Origin: Siphonodentalium dalli
Taxonomy: Eukaryota > Mollusca > Scaphopoda > Gadilida > Siphonodentaliidae
Length of the DNA: 64,000 bases
Reading direction: 5' to 3'
NCBI GenBank assembly: GCA_032622095.1
Contig: CP136064.1
Span: forward strand, 278,903,614 to 278,967,613
Program-made: the position numbers and the translations under genes
Part shown: positions 34,283 through 44,333 of the stretch, one piece after another
How positions within the stretch are numbered: the first letter of the stretch is position 1
Layout of the letters: every line of letters starts with the position of its first letter
Notes under the pieces: model-generated
Told to the model about the DNA's origin: nothing
What the model saw: only the letters and a program-made list of their open reading frames with translations
Databases searched by the model: none

Positions 34283-35047
34283 CCACAGAACGACTACAAC
34301 TTCTTACTGTACCAAAAACAGCTCTACCAAACTTGTTAGCAGGCTTTCCGGTTTTACTGCATTTACACGGTTGACATTTTGATCATTTACAGTGATCAGT
34401 TTCATTTGCACTCCTGCGGAAAGACCAATCAACGGTGTACAGTTAATTCCATCGGCAACCCAAAATGGCACGGGATATTTATTGTTATTACGTGGATTTA
34501 TTACGATTAATCGACATACACCACGTGGCTTTTCTTGCGACCTATTCCACATTCGTAATGTGCTGTCTGTAGATTCGATTACTTAATTTCCCACAAACTC
34601 GCTGGGTATGATGTTTACTGATGATCCAGTGTCGACTTGAAATTTAACAGATTGTTTATTCAGTAACATTTCGATGAACAACGATGAGTTCACCTTTGAT
34701 CCTTGCATGGAATTGACATAGTTAACTTCGATAAAATTTATCATTTCGGCATCTGCATCTTCATCATATTCATCGAATCCAGAATACGGGTTTGTACGTA
34801 CTACACTATTCACCCGCTTAGAGCCTTTACACATGATCGACTTTGCAAAGTGATTCATTTCGGAACATACATTACAGCGCTTTCCCCATGACATACACAT
34901 CTTTCTGTCCCATTTGTGTTTCCGACAACAAAATTTACATGTTCTTTCGGTTCTATCAGGTGTTCGGTCATATTGTGACAATAACTCACAACACCCCTGA
35001 CAAAAAGTAAAGAACCATCCATTAGCCATACTCAGCGAAGGGAACAT
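34283..35047 (-). pseudogene. Ty3/Gypsy-type gag zinc knuckle and protease fragment
   Basis: A minus-strand frame (34583-35047) has cysteine-rich knuckle-like segments (CKFCCRKHKWDRKMC and CNVCSEMNHFAKSIMC) followed by an acidic linker and an aspartic protease active site, FQVDTGSSVNIIP (about 34590-34630). A second frame (34304-34552) continues with RGVCRLIVINPRNNN and PLIGLSAGVQMKLITV, the expected C-terminal protease segment. The frames are separated by a stop. The gene order knuckle, protease, reverse transcriptase is that of Gypsy-type polyproteins. The capsid region upstream was not recognised. Confidence 0.75.
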
Positions 35048-35785
35048 AACTGACTAATCTACAGATGGAATCATCGGGATAACTACTCGGACGACACTGT
35101 CAACACACATCTGCTGGTCACGCCAAGAAAACGCCTGGAGATAGTTGGCGAAATAGTACAGACAGTCCAGCAATTCGAAACATATCTACAGATAGAATCA
35201 TGAAGATTGTACCGTCTGACTGAACTCGTACCATGCACGTCGCCAGTCACTCGTAAGAAACCAGCCTGAGGCACACCGAAGTAGTGACCCATATAAATAC
35301 TGCAGCGAGTTTTCAAGTCATTACGAAGTCCAAGCATTCTACCGAGAACGACTGAAGACGACACCCGCTCTCGCAACATCGACAGGCGAACTACGAAGAC
35401 GAAGAAGACCAGCTAGAGATGGCGAACAACTATTATAGGTGAGCCAAAATTGTTTGTAAATCCGAACGACGCAGCCCTGATGGACCGACGACTAAGCGTA
35501 ACCACCGACAGCAGACGACAGGCCGAGATGCTCAACTAGAGAGCAGCGAATTCAACCTGTGACGAAGCGAGGAGCCCACGAGACGTGCAGACGACATGAA
35601 GACGAACTCAACCTATGAAGATAATAGAAGCCCACGGTTCACGTAGACGATAGGAAGACGAACCCAACGAAGATATTCCATACCGACGACCCGAAGATAT
35701 TCCATTGAACTGTTTGTAATAAATGATCAAATCGTTTTGATTGTCTCAACGTTATATGTCCCCCGTCTTGCACATAGAACATGAT
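35048..35785. other. Purine-rich GAC/CGA-repeat sequence, possible LTR or leader remnant
   Basis: No credible gene. Many GACGA/CGAAG words give long but uninformative frames. The end (AATAAATGATCAAATCGTTT, then text to CTTGCACA) resembles the end of an LTR on +, but no partner LTR was found, so this is only a suggestion. Confidence 0.3.
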
Positions 35786-35789
35786 TTAA

Positions 35790-36151
35790 CCCTTTACCCA
35801 ACAAACCGGCCAAAAACGGCCAAATAAAGCTGCAATAAAACCATACAAATATGGATATCATTGGAACCGGCTCATTGACAACATTGTGATGGTTACAGTT
35901 ATGCCCTGTGCCAATGCATTCTCTTATATATGCGAGTCGACCATAGGTCGCCTCGCATATATAAGAGAATGCATTGGCCAAAAAAAATCTTTTTTTAACA
36001 CTTTTTACCATTTTTTCTTACATTCTTTAACAATTTTATAATTTTTAATGTGTTAAGCCAATGCATTCTCTTATATATGCGAGGCGACCTATGGTCGACT
36101 CGCATATATAAGAGAATGCATTGGCACAGGGCCCTTCTGTTGGGTAAAGGG
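35790..36151. mobile_element. piggyBac-type MITE at the border of the TLR copy 2 duplication
   Basis: The termini are CCCTTTACCCAACA and its complement TGTTGGGTAAAGGG, flanked on both sides by TTAA (35786-35789 and 36152-36155). The paralogous site in copy 1 has a single TTAA (AACATGGTTTAAAAGACA, about 14322-14339). Inside, two ~68-bp palindromes (35911-35979 and 36057-36126), each beginning CCAATGCATTCTCTTATATA, lie in inverted arrangement around an A+T-rich core. No coding capacity. A decayed relative is at 42370-42545. Confidence 0.85.
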
Positions 36152-36527
36152 TTAAAAGACAAACAGATAGAAGCTCTTATATTAGGAGTAGCAGCGAGAC
36201 GTTTTACCTGTATGTTAGGGACACGTTTTATTTATCTGATGCTGCCAAATTCGAGGAAACAAAAGAAACGTGTAAGCATTTCGACAGTTCTATAGTTATA
36301 AGTACACTTCACCGTGTTTGATAAAATTTGTTGTCATACTGAGACACTGCTCAACAGCACGACCAGACTTAAAAAACCGACGGATTTACCAATAGATAGG
36401 ATTTTCGTCTACTTTTGGAAGAGACTGCAGCACAACTGGAGGAGTAATCAGTAATGATATGTAGGAAGTTTCATTTTGAATGGGATTTCCCATTCTAAAA
36501 AATATATGTATCGGTTAACACAGTTTA

Positions 36528-36925
36528 TACCACGATCGCCTATCTTACTATATAAATAAAGCCATCAGTCTGTTTAAATTTTACATTTACCTGTTGATTA
36601 AACGTGCCTACTTCGCAAAGTGGATTAAACTTTCTACATACAATTTGAACGGAAAAGTGTTTATCCATCGTATTGTAAAGATCGTGGCATAAACTTCGCA
36701 GAGTGGATTAAACTTTCTCCATACAATTTGAACGGAAAATGTTTATCCATCGCATTGTAAAGATCGTGGCACAAACAAAATATGCGCATAGTGTTTCTGA
36801 ATAACAAATTTAATCCACTCGTGGGATTGGCGATTTACACCACTCGCTGAAGCTCGTGGTGTAAATCGCCAACCCCACTCGTGGATTAAATTTGTTATTC
36901 AGGAATACTATGGGTATATTCTATA
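36528..36925. mobile_element. 398-bp insertion in the 5' flank of TLR copy 2
   Basis: Absent from copy 1, where CACAGTTAAAAGAAGTACC is continuous. TTA is present on both sides (36525-36527 and 36926-36928). Inside are two ~82-bp tandem units (36607-36770, each with CATACAATTTGAACGGAAAA) and a hairpin at 36795-36912 with centre CACTCGCTGAAGCTCGTGG. No terminal inverted repeats that I can see. Confidence 0.7.
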
Positions 36926-37401
36926 TTAAAAATAAGTACCATGGTTGTGACAGTGATCTATCCAATGATAACCGGGAGCACTTTTTGTTGTTGTTGTAAT
37001 TCTCATCGGACGCATAGTTCATTGTACGAAATGTCTCTGCTGAGTGCTGATTTGTGCGCTTGCGCCGCGCGACGAATTATTGTCCAGCAAAACAACGCCC
37101 GACAAATTCTCACGCAGCATCGCTAACTTTACAATACTCTCGATAAGAGACGCCGCTGGTACAGGTTGCTGTCACGCGTCATTCTGTGTGACCTCTGCTC
37201 GAGCTCTGCTCGCGATTGTTGCGTTGTGGAAACCAAGTGAAAGTCAGGTATACGGAAATTTTGTTTGAATGATTTTTTCGGTCTGCAGTTTATTTAAAGG
37301 AATATTCTGATGCTGTCGGATCTGCACTTTACTGGTAGAAGAATGTTTGTAACTGCATAACGATCACGCAGCGGACTATGACCTGTGTCCGCTCTGTTGC
37401 T

Positions 37402-39296
37402 ATGGATACCAGAGTGGGAATAGTGTTGCTTTGTGTATTCTATATAGCCATCGTGGATGCTCAGGATTCATTTTATGATGCAGATTATCCAGATTATCAG
37501 ATTCCTGATGAAGGAGATTATCAGCGTGTTATGGATTTATTGCATTTTTCAGATGATTGCGACTGTACAACGAACGGAACATATGATGGCTATATGGATG
37601 GGAGCTATGAAAACAGAACAGCACAGGATCATTTGGTTCAAATAGAGTGCTCGACAATTAACCTAAATTCATGCGTTCCTCGAATGAACGTAGTAATTTT
37701 TTTATTCATTGGCCATCAACGTATCCAGTTTCATATCACTTGAATTGTCATAGAAGATATTTCAAACATGTACCTTGTTGGAATTTATATTCGTTGTTGG
37801 GACTGCGATATTTGTCGTTAAACGGTTGTAGTTTGAGGTTTGTTTATTGTGGGTGGAGTCATTTAGAAGTGCTGGAAGTTGTGGATGATTTTGGAATATC
37901 TGAGGAATTACACACGAGTACGAGATGTAAGGCAAAAGTTATGTTAGTAAAATTGTTCCGATGGTGCCCAGGTAAATCGAATCCTCTCTTGACTAAGGAA
38001 GAAATATTTCCGGCAATGCCGTTCTTGCAAATTTTTACAGCCCAAAGATGTCGACTCACAAGGTTCCCTTTTGGTGGAGGGTTCATTCGAACATTGAAAC
38101 GAAGTTCCCAACTAGAATTGATAAATTTGTCGCACAATGGTATCCAGTTTCTCGAGGTCTTCAATACTTCTCAGCTAAAATCTCCGCATCTGACATTGGA
38201 CTTCTCACACAATGAGATCCAGAATGTTACATCGGCTCAGTTAGAACTTCTAGTGGGGAGGCAGTCCATATATGTGAACCTATCTCACAACTCTATCACG
38301 GACATCGATATGCTAAATTCTTACACATTTACAGCGCCTAATGTGACAATTGACCTGTCCAGTAACCAGATTACAACAATCAATCAAGCGGATTTTGAAC
38401 ATTTAATCAACGCAACATCCACATTTGTGAATCTACAAAACAATCAACTGGATTGCAATTGTCGAATGTCGTTCCTTTGGAGTGAGAAATGTGCTTCGCC
38501 TAAACAGTTTGCTGGGAAATATCTCAAACAGCTTACTATCTCGGATATATGTCGGAATAATGATGGATCCAACCCTGAATACGTTTATTTAAAACTAGAA
38601 ACAGCCATCATTTTAATGACCCTGTTTTTAGTTATAACTGTAATAATTTCCTTATTGATGTTCAAGTATCGCACAGAGATGCGCGTCGTAATATATATGA
38701 AATGTGGTTTAGTTCTACCATGTGAGTCACGTGATTACGAAGATAACAAACGATATGATGCGTTCGTAGCTTATTCAGGTTGCGATGAAGATCTCACGTG
38801 GGTGATTGGGACACTGTTCCCAATGCTGACAGAGGATGGAAACGACTTCAAAATCTGCCTCCACCACAAGGACTTTGTTCCCGGGAAATCTATAGCTGAA
38901 AATATTGCTGACGCAATTGAATGGAGCCGATTCACAATACTCGTTCTAAGCCGCAATTTTCTCCGTAGTGAATGGTGTATATATGAGTTCCGGTCAGCAT
39001 TCGACCAAAGCCTCCAGGAGCGGAAACAACATATGATATTCATCCTGATGGAGGAAATAGCCGATGACCAGATGGACTCTGACCTCCGTAAGTGCTTGCA
39101 TGTATATACATATATTAAAGCAGACGATGTTCTCCTTCGCGATAGGATGACGTACGCTTTGAGTGACAAGCGGCGAGGGAGGAGGGATCGGGCGCGACGA
39201 GGCGCTAGGCGTAGAATGTTGGGCGTGCAGCCGAGAGTTGACGAAGGACAAGCTGCTGCGGCTAATGTTATCCAGGAAGCTGAGACCCTACTGTAA
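37402..39296 (+). pseudogene. Toll-like receptor copy 2, frameshifted
   Basis: A close paralogue of the gene at 15215, with the same signal peptide (MDTRVGIVLLCVFYIAIVDA). The N-terminal frame runs to 37743 and then stops. The rest is open from about 37671 to 39296 in another frame. Compared with copy 1, the segment between the CSTIN and WPSTYPV motifs is 10 nt shorter, which explains the shift. As written, translation would end after about 114 residues, before most leucine-rich repeats. A further 36-nt in-frame deletion removes 12 residues of the C-terminal cysteine cap after CRMSFLW. The N-terminal DCDC, transmembrane helix and TIR (YDAFVAYS, HKDFVPGK) and the basic tail are intact. An ATG at 37378 would add eight codons, but it is absent from copy 1. 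Either a young pseudogene or an assembly/consensus error at a T-run (37692-37698). Confidence 0.85.
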
Positions 39297-39407
39297 CCAG
39301 ACACTATAGAAGAGATCTATAACATTAAAGAAAACTAACAACGGGAGTGTGAATGGTAGATACTGGACGAAGCTGTGTCAATTATATATTAGATGAGTTC
39401 TAGTCGT

Positions 39408-39515
39408 GTACAATCATTTTCACTTAAGTACAATTATTTACACTTAAGTGCAAATAGTGATTTGATTTATACTTTAGTGTAATTCATTTGCATTTAAGTG
39501 CAATTCATCTGGTTT
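39408..39515 (+). repeat. Short tandem repeat of a CACTTAAGTGCAA-like word
   Basis: About four copies of TT(C/A)ACTTAAGTGCAA-type text, period about 25-30. It starts where paralogy of the TLR duplication ends. Confidence 0.6.
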
Positions 39516-39871
39516 AAAACTATAGTCCCCTTCTTTGTAATGGTATATTCCTGCAAGTCTTGAGTGACAGTCAATCTCCATTCGAATGCGTCCCTTTTGC
39601 CACAATCATGGCTGCGGCGATTGTTTTCCGGACAATTGAAAATGGGTTCAACTCCGAATTGGCATCTTAATATACGCTAACTACATGGAAGGAACATTCA
39701 TTCACGATTTGTTTTTATTGTTCTTTGACAACATATGCGCTAAGCTTCCTTTACTTGTGTTTACAAAGTGTTTTGTTTCCTAATTTGCGCGGGTGTCAAA
39801 CTCAAGGTGATAACTAATCTCTACCAGAGCGCACCTTCCTTCATCTATGGTTCTATTCGCACAATCGCATA
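39516..39871. other. No gene seen
   Basis: Unique-looking sequence with short frames only. Confidence 0.3.
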
Positions 39872-40436
39872 CGAAAGGTTTGATGCCCCAGATTTGTTAC
39901 ACCTCAGGAACGTTCAAAGAAATTGGATTTCTTAAGTTCCGCATTCCTGGCGTTTAGGGGCCACAGACCCCACAAACCCCCAAAAATGACTGCTATTTGC
40001 ACCTTTTAGTACAAAGCTGATTTTTATATTAAGAGTGCTCCAGCAATCACTGATCAACAATACACAATTTCTGAAACGAAATTTCCTGGCGTTTTCATTT
40101 CAGAAGGGGGGTTTTGAAAGTACCCAAAACCCCCCAAAATTACTTATATTTGCACTTTCGAGTACAAAGCTGATTTTCATATTAATAGTGTTCTAGTCAT
40201 CATCGATCAATAATACACAATTTCTGAAACTAAATTCCCTGGCGTTTTCATTTCAGAATGGGTTTTTTTTAAAGTACCCCCAAAATCCCGAAAATTTATT
40301 TTTATTTGCGCATAATGTCGAAGACAAATCTGATTTTTCCCCTCAATAGTTATCCTGCTATCGCTGATCATAAAAACCTCGTTTAAGAAACGAAATTCCG
40401 TGACGTTTTCATTCAAGAAGCACAGGTCACCAGAAC

Positions 40437-40512
40437 AAAATTTACACTACCCCAATAATACTTAATGATATAGGAGTAAGTATTATTGGGGTGGGGTAAT
40501 TTTTGTTTTGGT
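40437..40512. repeat. Imperfect hairpin
   Basis: CTACCCCAATAATACTTA pairs with TAAGTATTATTGGGGTGGGG around a 12-base loop. Confidence 0.75.
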
Positions 40513-41108
40513 TCTTGGTCAGAACCAATGGTGCAGTAACACGTGACATTTCATAGATCCCATATAAGCGATAAAACAATGGAAAATATACAATATGTAA
40601 TTGTTTGTGTCATTTTATCTGGCAGAATCGGGGGAACAACATTTTAAAAATCCGTTTTGGGGAAAATTCTATAGAGTTCTTTGAAAAATAAATCCTATTT
40701 ACGTATATGGCTTTATTGTCAGATATTTCGTTCCTTGTGGAATATAAACTTCAATGAAATGTAAATTTATGTTATAAAGATGGCAGAAACATGCAACAAG
40801 AACAAATTATTATTGTTGTCATTACAAAATCCAAAATAGCGGACAAAATGGTGTCCGGATGTGGTAAAATTGGGCAAATTTCGTTACATTTTACCAGACA
40901 GTTTCCATTTCTGTAAGAAAATAAATATACCATGCTAAATCGATATCTGATAATGAGCCATATTACGAGGATTTGGCCCTTCAGTGTCCATCAAACTAAA
41001 ATAGATTTAAAACACAATTTCGAAGAAAAATCAATTATTATTTTAATGCCCAGAAGGGAATTGAACTCACCAGTGTACTGAATACTGAATACTAATAAGA
41101 TGGCAGAT
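40513..41108. other. No gene seen
   Basis: A+T-rich interior sequence. GCAAAATGG/AAATTGGGCAA phrases near 40850-40880 recur at 41505-41530, so this is repeat-derived. Confidence 0.35.
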
Positions 41109-41444
41109 ATAGAGGATCTCACATGAGTTTCTATTTAATACGGAATTTATCAACCGAGTTCATTAAATTCGATTTGAGCCGAGGTTTACCGAGGCTCAAA
41201 TAGAATTTAGAGGACGAGGTTGATAAATTACGTATAAAATAGGACGAGTGTGAGATACCTTTTATCACATGATCAAATAAATCCGAAGCAACGCGAAATA
41301 TTCATCGAAAACAACAATCATAAACTACAGCGATCGCAAGTTAATTGAAGAACGCCGTGACGTCATCGCACGCGCTGATATTAAACGTGTCTATTACCGA
41401 TAATTATGAAACTGCTTTTATGGCCAAATTATGTGATAAATGAA
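41109..41444 (-). mobile_element. Fold-back element with CRE motif, copy 2 (reversed)
   Basis: The reverse-complement counterpart of 26612-26948, including the hairpin (GCCGAGGTTTACCGAGGC centre) and CGTGACGTCATCGCACGCG. It was inserted independently in opposite orientation. Confidence 0.75.
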
Positions 41445-41654
41445 CCATTAGTGCCCATTTAGGGCAGAAACGAGGGCGTCAATATCGAAAATTGGGACAA
41501 AATGGCGACCGGCAGCAGTAAAATTGGGCAAGTTTGGCTAAAGTTCACCAGACTGTTTCCATGGCATCGAAAGTAAAGAAAAATAAATATTTTCATTGAT
41601 TTAAATTGTAAATAAATCTTCTCATATCGAATATAATTTATAGTCAATAGTCCT

Positions 41655-42335
41655 ATATGCCATTAGATGAGTGTGAAAAGCAACCAAACTTGTATCCAAA
41701 CATATCCAATGAGTGTCCAAAACCACTTAACGAGTGTCCCAAGTCATCTAAGGCGCTTAAATCCACGCAACGGGGGGTCTCAAACCACCATCTTAATTTA
41801 TATAGTATACCAAACCAACTCAGTCCACAGAACTGGCATCCCAAATTTGCCAACAAGTGTCCCGAACCACCCAATACGTATCCCAATCGGCCCAACTAGT
41901 GTTGCAAACCATCCAAATGGTGCCCAAACACGCCCTAATGAGTTATCCAAACCATCTAACGATTGACATATATCATCCAGAGAATGTCCCAAATTGCACG
42001 TGGTGTCCCAAACCTCACAACGAGCATCTCAAACCATCAATTGAGAACCCCACACCATCCCATGTGTGTCTAATGCAAGCTAATCAATGAGTGTTCATAC
42101 CCATCCAATGGCCGTCCCATGCAACATGACGATTGCCTCAAACCACAAGGACCAGGAGTGTCTAAAAATATCCAGCTGGTGTCTAATACCACCCCATGCA
42201 GAATGGCTCACACCATCGAATGATTGTCCCAACTATTGTACAAAATCATCCATTGAATATCTTAAACCACCCAGATGTCTCTTGGTTTGGCAAACCCAAT
42301 GAATGGTTTGGAACACTCATTTGTTGGTCTTAACA
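41655..42335 (+). repeat. Degenerate ~21-bp minisatellite, forward arm
   Basis: Many variants of CCAATGAGTGTCCCAAACCAC with drift. Mirror-image sequence occupies 42555-43440. Frames rich in Pro, Asn and Cys across it are repeat artefacts. Confidence 0.7.
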
Positions 42336-42369
42336 CTTTAATGACTGTAGCTTCTTGAAATTTTGCGAA

Positions 42370-42545
42370 AACCCTGTGCCATAGGCGCATCGCATATATA
42401 AGAAAATGCATTGGACTAACAAAACTTACCTTGGCCATGTAAGCCACGACATTCTCTTATATATGCAAGACTCCCTATGAGAGAATGCATGGCACATATG
42501 ATCATTAAAGTTGCAGCAGCACAGCACCCACCCTGAAAGGGTTAA
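42370..42545. mobile_element. Decayed piggyBac-type MITE
   Basis: Contains CCCTGTGCCATAGGCGCATC, ATATATAAGAAAATGCATTGG and ACATTCTCTTATATATGC, matching the palindromes of the MITE at 35790-36151, and ends near GAAAGGGTTAAA. It sits at the centre of the two opposed minisatellite arms. Confidence 0.6.
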
Positions 42546-42554
42546 ATACTCGGT

Positions 42555-43440
42555 GGAGGGTTTTGTTCACTAGTTGGATGTATTGAGATGCCAGTTAGCA
42601 GATGGTTTGTGACACCATTTGGGTGGAGTGGGAACTCAATGGCTGGTTTGTGATACTAGCTTTATGGTCTGGGTCACTCGCCTGGTGGTTTGTGACACCT
42701 ATTGCATGGTTCGAGACACCAATTGGGTGGTGTTGGACACTCGATGTGGATATGGGACACATGTGTGGTAGAATGGGACACTAATTTGTCGATTTGTTCA
42801 CTGATTGGGCCATTGAATGGATTGAGACGACTGTTGGTGATTTGGGACACCTGTTATATGACATAAAACTCTCCCCGGATGACGTGGGACTCTTGTTGCG
42901 AGGTATTGGGTACATATTAGACACTCTTTTCCTTTCGAACACTCGTTGGATGGTTTGGGACACTCGTTGTGTGGTTTGGGACAATCATTGGATGGATTGA
43001 CAACTCGTATGATTTGGAGCACTCGTTGGATGGTTAGGGGTGCTCATTTTGGTAGTTTGGGACAAAACCAATGTGGTTTGAGGCCAATGTGGTTTGAGGC
43101 CAAACCTATGTGGTTTGGAACACAAGTTGCATTGTTTTGTGACACTACCGTGCACTGTGGTTTGTAAAAATCGTTGCAGGGTTGCGACACTAATCGGGTG
43201 AATTGAGACACTACTTGGATGCCTTGTGATACTAATTGTGTGGGTTACGACACCAGATGCATGGTTTGTGGGACTATCTGTGTGGGTCGGGAATCAGGTG
43301 CATATGGTATGGGGCACTACTTAATTGTTTGTGACACCCAATGGATGGTTTGAGACACAAATTGGGTGGGGATTTTTTTTAGACACTAGATGTGGATATC
43401 GGACACATGAGTGGTTTGAACTTACTATCATCGGATTAGG
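42555..43440 (-). repeat. Degenerate ~21-bp minisatellite, reverse arm
   Basis: Variants of GGTTTGGGACACTCGTTGGA, the reverse complement of the forward-arm unit. Head-to-head with 41655-42335, giving a loose 1.8-kb palindrome. Confidence 0.7.
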
Positions 43441-44333
43441 ATTGGACATCATGTATGGTGGCGCAACTGGCACCTATGGTGAAAGTTACCGTAAAATGCT
43501 CTATTACTATTTCCGGTTGCCATTTTGTCCTCCATTTTGGATTTTTTTTCAGTCAAATTATGCATGAAATGACAGGCATATGCCATGGAAACAAGTACAA
43601 TGGGTTTTTGTCGTAAATTTAAGTTTAATCCTGGAGGGGGTATGCACGTTAACCGACCTGGTTCCCGTACTAAAATGTCAATTTTCACTTTCTTACATGT
43701 TTTTCTGCATTTTTTCCCCAAAAATAACGAATTTTCCTCCCTGAAACGCGCGGAAATTTTGGCTGTTTGGTCACATTTAGCAGTTAGGGAACGTCTGTGG
43801 TCAGTAGATTTGTATATTTACAGAATTGACACCAAAAACAGCTTATTATAAATTGATTCCGGGTTCACCTCAAAATATTGTGCTTTGTAATCGACAGTAT
43901 GTGCAAATAAAAGTAAACTTTCGGGTTTTTGGGGGTGCATTAAAAAACCCCTTCTGAAATGAAAACGACAGGGAATTTCGTTTGAGAAATAGTGTGTCAT
44001 CGATCAGTAATGACTAGAGCACTATTAATACAAAAATCAGCTTTTTTCTCGAAAGTGCAAATAGAAGTCATTTTTTGGGATACTAACAAAAAACCCCTTC
44101 TGAAATGAAAACGCCAGGAAATTTCGTTTCAGAAATTGTGTATTGTTGATCCGTGTTTGCTGGAGCACTATTAATATAAAAATCAGCACTCAAAAGTGCA
44201 AATAAAAGTCATTTTTGTGGTTTTTGTGTGGGGGTCTGTGGCACCCTAAACGCAAAGAATGCGGAACTTAAGAAATCAGATTTCTTTAAACGTTCCTGGG
44301 GTGGAACAAATCTGGGGCATCAAACCTTTCGTA

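Larger units (their letters stand above)
36156..39407 (+). repeat. Segmental duplication unit containing TLR copy 2
   Basis: Paralogous to 14331-17350. Homology covers the 5' flank, the receptor and about 50 bases shared near ACGAAGCTGTGTCAATTA after the stop. It differs by a 398-bp insertion in the 5' flank, a single copy of the 38-bp promoter-region unit, and about 50 extra bases after the stop codon. Confidence 0.85.
39872..44331. mobile_element. 4.46-kb structure bounded by ~450-560-bp inverted repeats
   Basis: The left end CGAAAGGTTTGATGCCCCAG and the complement of the right end are identical for the first 27 bp and similar for hundreds of bases (left arm to about 40440, right arm from about 43880). 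A TA lies outside each end (39870-39871 and 44332-44333), which could be a target duplication. Each arm holds about three ~155-bp tandem units (CTGAAACGAAATTTCCTGGC with TTTGCACTTTTGAGTAC-like text). No transposase is seen inside. The interior contains a fold-back element and head-to-head minisatellite arms. Confidence 0.65.

Noticed and set aside
37378-37401. Upstream ATG as the start of TLR copy 2
   Set aside because: It would add eight residues before a good signal peptide. The paralogous position in copy 1 is not ATG, so the start at 37402 is favoured.
41653-43167. Pro/Asn/Cys-rich and Gly/Leu-rich frames
   Set aside because: Translations of the ~21-bp degenerate minisatellite.
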